Assembly (NCBI GenBank): GCA_947497245.1
Contig: CANMFO010000005.1
Coordinates: 124,001 to 188,000 of the forward strand
Length of the DNA: 64,000 bases
Direction: 5' to 3'
Source of the DNA: an uncultured Flavobacteriaceae bacterium
GTDB taxonomy: Bacteria; Bacteroidota; Bacteroidia; Flavobacteriales; Flavobacteriaceae
A model generated the notes under the pieces. The model did no database searches. It had not been told where the DNA came from and saw nothing but the letters and a program-made list of their open reading frames with translations. Shown piece by piece: positions 62,036 to 64,000 of this stretch (its first letter is position 1; each line of letters opens with the position of its first letter). The translations under genes and the position numbers were made by a program.

Positions 62036-62908
62036 ATGGGAAAGCAATCTCCATTACTAGTAAAACCGAAAACAGAATCGGCCGTTTATCACAGGATAAC
62101 CCCTGAATCGGCCAATTGGAACTATTTATATTTTGAAGCGCGAAAAATGGCCCGCGGAGAAACATGGGAACACGATACCCAGGACAATGAACTGGTCATT
62201 GTGCTGTTGGGCGGTAATTTTATGGTGGAAAGTGATAAGGGAAAGTGGGAGACCGTAAATGGCAGAAAGGATGTCTTTAGCGGTGTGGCACATACCCTTT
62301 ACCTGCCCAGGCGGACAAAATTTACCCTGACCGCCACCAGTGATGCCCTGGATATTGCCTATGGCTGGAGCGGATCCGATGGGGACTTCCCCGCAAAATT
62401 CGTTACTCCCGAGGAGACTCCAGTGGTTATTTTCGGAGGCGATAATGCGACCCGCCAGTTCAACGACTTGGTACCTCCCGGTTTCGGGTGCCATAGCATT
62501 GTGGTAAGGGAGGTATACACCCCATCAGGGAATTGGAGTTCTTTTCCGGCCCACAAACACGACGAACGTATTCTGGCAGAGGACGGCACCGTGTTGGAGC
62601 CCATCCAGGAAGAAACCTATTTCTATAAATTTCAAAAACCTGAAGCGTATGCCATTCAACAGGTGTATACCAAAGATCGGTCGCTGGACGAGATTGTAAG
62701 GCCCCGGCACGACGATGTGGTCATGATTCCAAAGGGATTTCACCCTGTGGTGGCCGAACATGGTTTTCACTGCTATTACCTCAATTTTCTGGCGGGTACG
62801 GATCAATGCCTGGCGAATACCACCGACCCCGATCACGAGTGGATATATGGTTCCTGGGCCTCTCAGGACAAAAGACTGCCCCTGGTTACCGCAGAGATGA
62901 ATAAATAA
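62036..62908 (+). CDS. iolB: 5-deoxy-glucuronate isomerase
   Basis: A 290-residue cupin-type isomerase. Matching family segments are YLYFEARKMARGETWEHDT, GNWSSFPAHKHDER with the metal His residues, ETYFYKFQKPEAYAIQQVY and VMIPKGFHPVVAEHGFHCYY. It converts 5-deoxy-D-glucuronate into 5-dehydro-2-deoxy-D-gluconate in the cytoplasm, the step before the kinase encoded 8 bp downstream. The length and order are as in other Iol operons. Confidence 0.92.
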   Translation: MGKQSPLLVKPKTESAVYHRITPESANWNYLYFEARKMARGETWEHDTQDNELVIVLLGGNFMVESDKGKWETVNGRKDVFSGVAHTLYLPRRTKFTLTATSDALDIAYGWSGSDGDFPAKFVTPEETPVVIFGGDNATRQFNDLVPPGFGCHSIVVREVYTPSGNWSSFPAHKHDERILAEDGTVLEPIQEETYFYKFQKPEAYAIQQVYTKDRSLDEIVRPRHDDVVMIPKGFHPVVAEHGFHCYYLNFLAGTDQCLANTTDPDHEWIYGSWASQDKRLPLVTAEMNK

Positions 62909-62916
62909 GACGACAG

Positions 62917-63927
62917 ATGGCTAAAAAATTTGATGTTATCACTTTCGGAAGGTCCTCAATCGACCTGTACTCCCAGAATATCGGTTCCCCCTTCAATGAT
63001 ATTCAAGGCTTCGATGCCTTTGTGGGCGGTTCTCCTTTGAATATTGCCGTAGGTTGCGCAAGACTGGGGGTGAAAACAAGCTTGCTCACCGCAGTGGGCG
63101 ACGATAAGGTGGGGGAATTTATTGTGAACTTTCTGGATAGGGAAGGGGTGAATACGGACTGTGTCCCGATAAAGGACACGGCCCGAAGCAGCGCGGTGGT
63201 ATTGGGGATAGAACCACCGGATAGGTTTCCCTTGGTATTTTACCGCGACAATGCCGCCGACAGTCAGGTCGATATCGATGATGTGGACAGGGCCAATATT
63301 CCGGAGCATCGGATCTTGCTGATCAATGGTACGGCCATGAACATGGAACCCTCAAGAAGCGCAACCTTCTATGCCGCGGAAGTAGCCGGAAAAAACAATG
63401 TCGGGGTAGTTCTGGACTTGGATTTCCGGGCGGACCAATGGCACGATTACAGGGCCTACGGAATAACGATGCGTGCAGTACTGCCACGGGTAAAAATAGC
63501 GATCGGCACGGAAGAGGAAATACTGGCCGCGACCATGGAGAATACCTCCCAGGTAACCATAAAGGATCAGCAAATATCGGCCCCGGAAATCAAAGGGGAT
63601 ATAGACGGATCCATAGAGCGTTTGTTGGCGACCGGAATAGAAACCTTGATAGTCAAAAGGGGAAAGGATGGTGCGAGCATCTACGGAACGGATGGTGCAA
63701 GGCAGGATGTACCGGGATTTCCCGTGGATATTTTGAACATTCTCGGCGCGGGCGATGCCTTTGCCAGCGGATTCCTCTATGGCGTTCTGCAAGGCTGGGA
63801 CCTGTACAAAGCCTGTCGGATGGGAAATGCCAGCGGGGCGCACGTGGTGACCCAGAAGGGATGTGCCAACTTCATGCCCACCTTGAAGGAATCTTTGGAT
63901 TTTATTGAAAAAAACGGCGGATTTTAA
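62917..63927 (+). CDS. iolC: 5-dehydro-2-deoxygluconokinase
   Basis: A 336-residue pfkB-family sugar kinase. FDVITFGRSSIDLYSQNIGS is the IolC-type start, FVGGSPLNIAVGCARLG the substrate-binding region and NILGAGDAFASGFLYG the ATP/anion-hole motif with the catalytic Asp. It phosphorylates 5-dehydro-2-deoxygluconate, giving the substrate of the aldolase encoded two genes upstream. It follows iolB by 8 bp and precedes iolD by 12 bp. Confidence 0.93.
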   Translation: MAKKFDVITFGRSSIDLYSQNIGSPFNDIQGFDAFVGGSPLNIAVGCARLGVKTSLLTAVGDDKVGEFIVNFLDREGVNTDCVPIKDTARSSAVVLGIEPPDRFPLVFYRDNAADSQVDIDDVDRANIPEHRILLINGTAMNMEPSRSATFYAAEVAGKNNVGVVLDLDFRADQWHDYRAYGITMRAVLPRVKIAIGTEEEILAATMENTSQVTIKDQQISAPEIKGDIDGSIERLLATGIETLIVKRGKDGASIYGTDGARQDVPGFPVDILNILGAGDAFASGFLYGVLQGWDLYKACRMGNASGAHVVTQKGCANFMPTLKESLDFIEKNGGF

Positions 63928-63939
63928 ATTATAGTTGAA

Positions 63940-64000
63940 ATGGATGTAAAAAAACTTACGGTGGCACAGGCCACCATAGAATATCTGAAAAATCAATATG
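63940..64000 (+). CDS. iolD: Start of 3D-(3,5/4)-trihydroxycyclohexane-1,2-dione acylhydrolase, cut by window edge
   Basis: Only the first 20 codons lie in the window (MDVKKLTVAQATIEYLKNQY). LTVAQA..xFLxNQY is how IolD, a thiamine-diphosphate enzyme that opens the inositol-derived ring, normally begins, and the position after iolC supports it. The length and active site cannot be checked here. Confidence 0.7.
   Translation, partial: MDVKKLTVAQATIEYLKNQY

Noticed and set aside
1-64000. Search by eye for tRNA, rRNA, insertion sequences and attachment sites
   Set aside because: No transposase or integrase gene, no paired terminal repeats and no tRNA-like cloverleaf were recognised; a tRNA scan would be needed to exclude small ones.

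Overview
The window looks like the chromosome of a marine member of the Flavobacteriaceae (Bacteroidota). The basis is two SusC/SusD outer-membrane pairs, a FecI/FecR-type regulatory pair, a SusC carrying an STN domain, many secreted lipoproteins and two S1 sulfatases. The lantibiotic proteins are split in the way known from Bacteroidota. No rRNA, tRNA, insertion sequence or CRISPR array was seen.

1-7 kb (minus strand): one long run of secreted hydrolases and a transporter. In transcription order these are a neutral-ceramidase-like protein, a PqaA-type protein, an alpha/beta hydrolase, a YdjC/ChbG-like deacetylase, a BASS-family symporter, a BNR/sialidase-fold lipoprotein and a cut-off membrane-anchored protein. 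7.2-23.3 kb (mostly plus): PKD lipoprotein, SusC, SusD, two paralogous DapA/NanA-type lyases, a membrane-embedded PHP protein with a polytopic neighbour, an AraC regulator, an SSS symporter, a Gfo/Idh/MocA oxidoreductase and a purple-acid-phosphatase-like enzyme. The upstream regions at 7.0 and 18.3 kb share a spaced regulatory element, which suggests that the AraC regulator links both halves.

23.8-41.6 kb: mixed accessory genes. They include a propeller plus alpha-helical-toroid protein, a PaaI-type thioesterase, a membrane-bound HTH-like protein, a DUF1624 acyltransferase-like protein, a cupredoxin-propeller-HEAT lipoprotein, a Gfo/Idh oxidoreductase divergent from a XylR-type regulator, and a sulfatase/LamG/sulfatase-HEAT group.

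41.7-46.4 kb (minus): a compact class I lanthipeptide cluster with a Cys-rich precursor, a hairpin attenuator, LanC, the LanB glutamylation protein and a separate LanB elimination protein. A 22-bp tandem repeat array and an HU-like/DUF4469 protein gene lie upstream.

47.7-64 kb: an apparent inositol-phosphate/phosphoinositide utilisation locus. A PI-PLC/GDPD-alkaline phosphatase fusion (with a HAD phosphatase gene) is divergent from an alkaline-phosphatase-superfamily lipoprotein. Then follow ECF sigma, FecR, SusC, SusD, a LacI regulator and the start of a myo-inositol catabolic operon (iolJ-like, iolB, iolC, iolD). The same perfect 16-bp palindrome ATGCAAACCTTTGCAT lies in front of each of the three transcription units (50336, 52313, 60974). 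It ties surface phosphate-ester cleavage, uptake and cytoplasmic inositol breakdown into one inferred LacI regulon. This is the most interesting system in the window.
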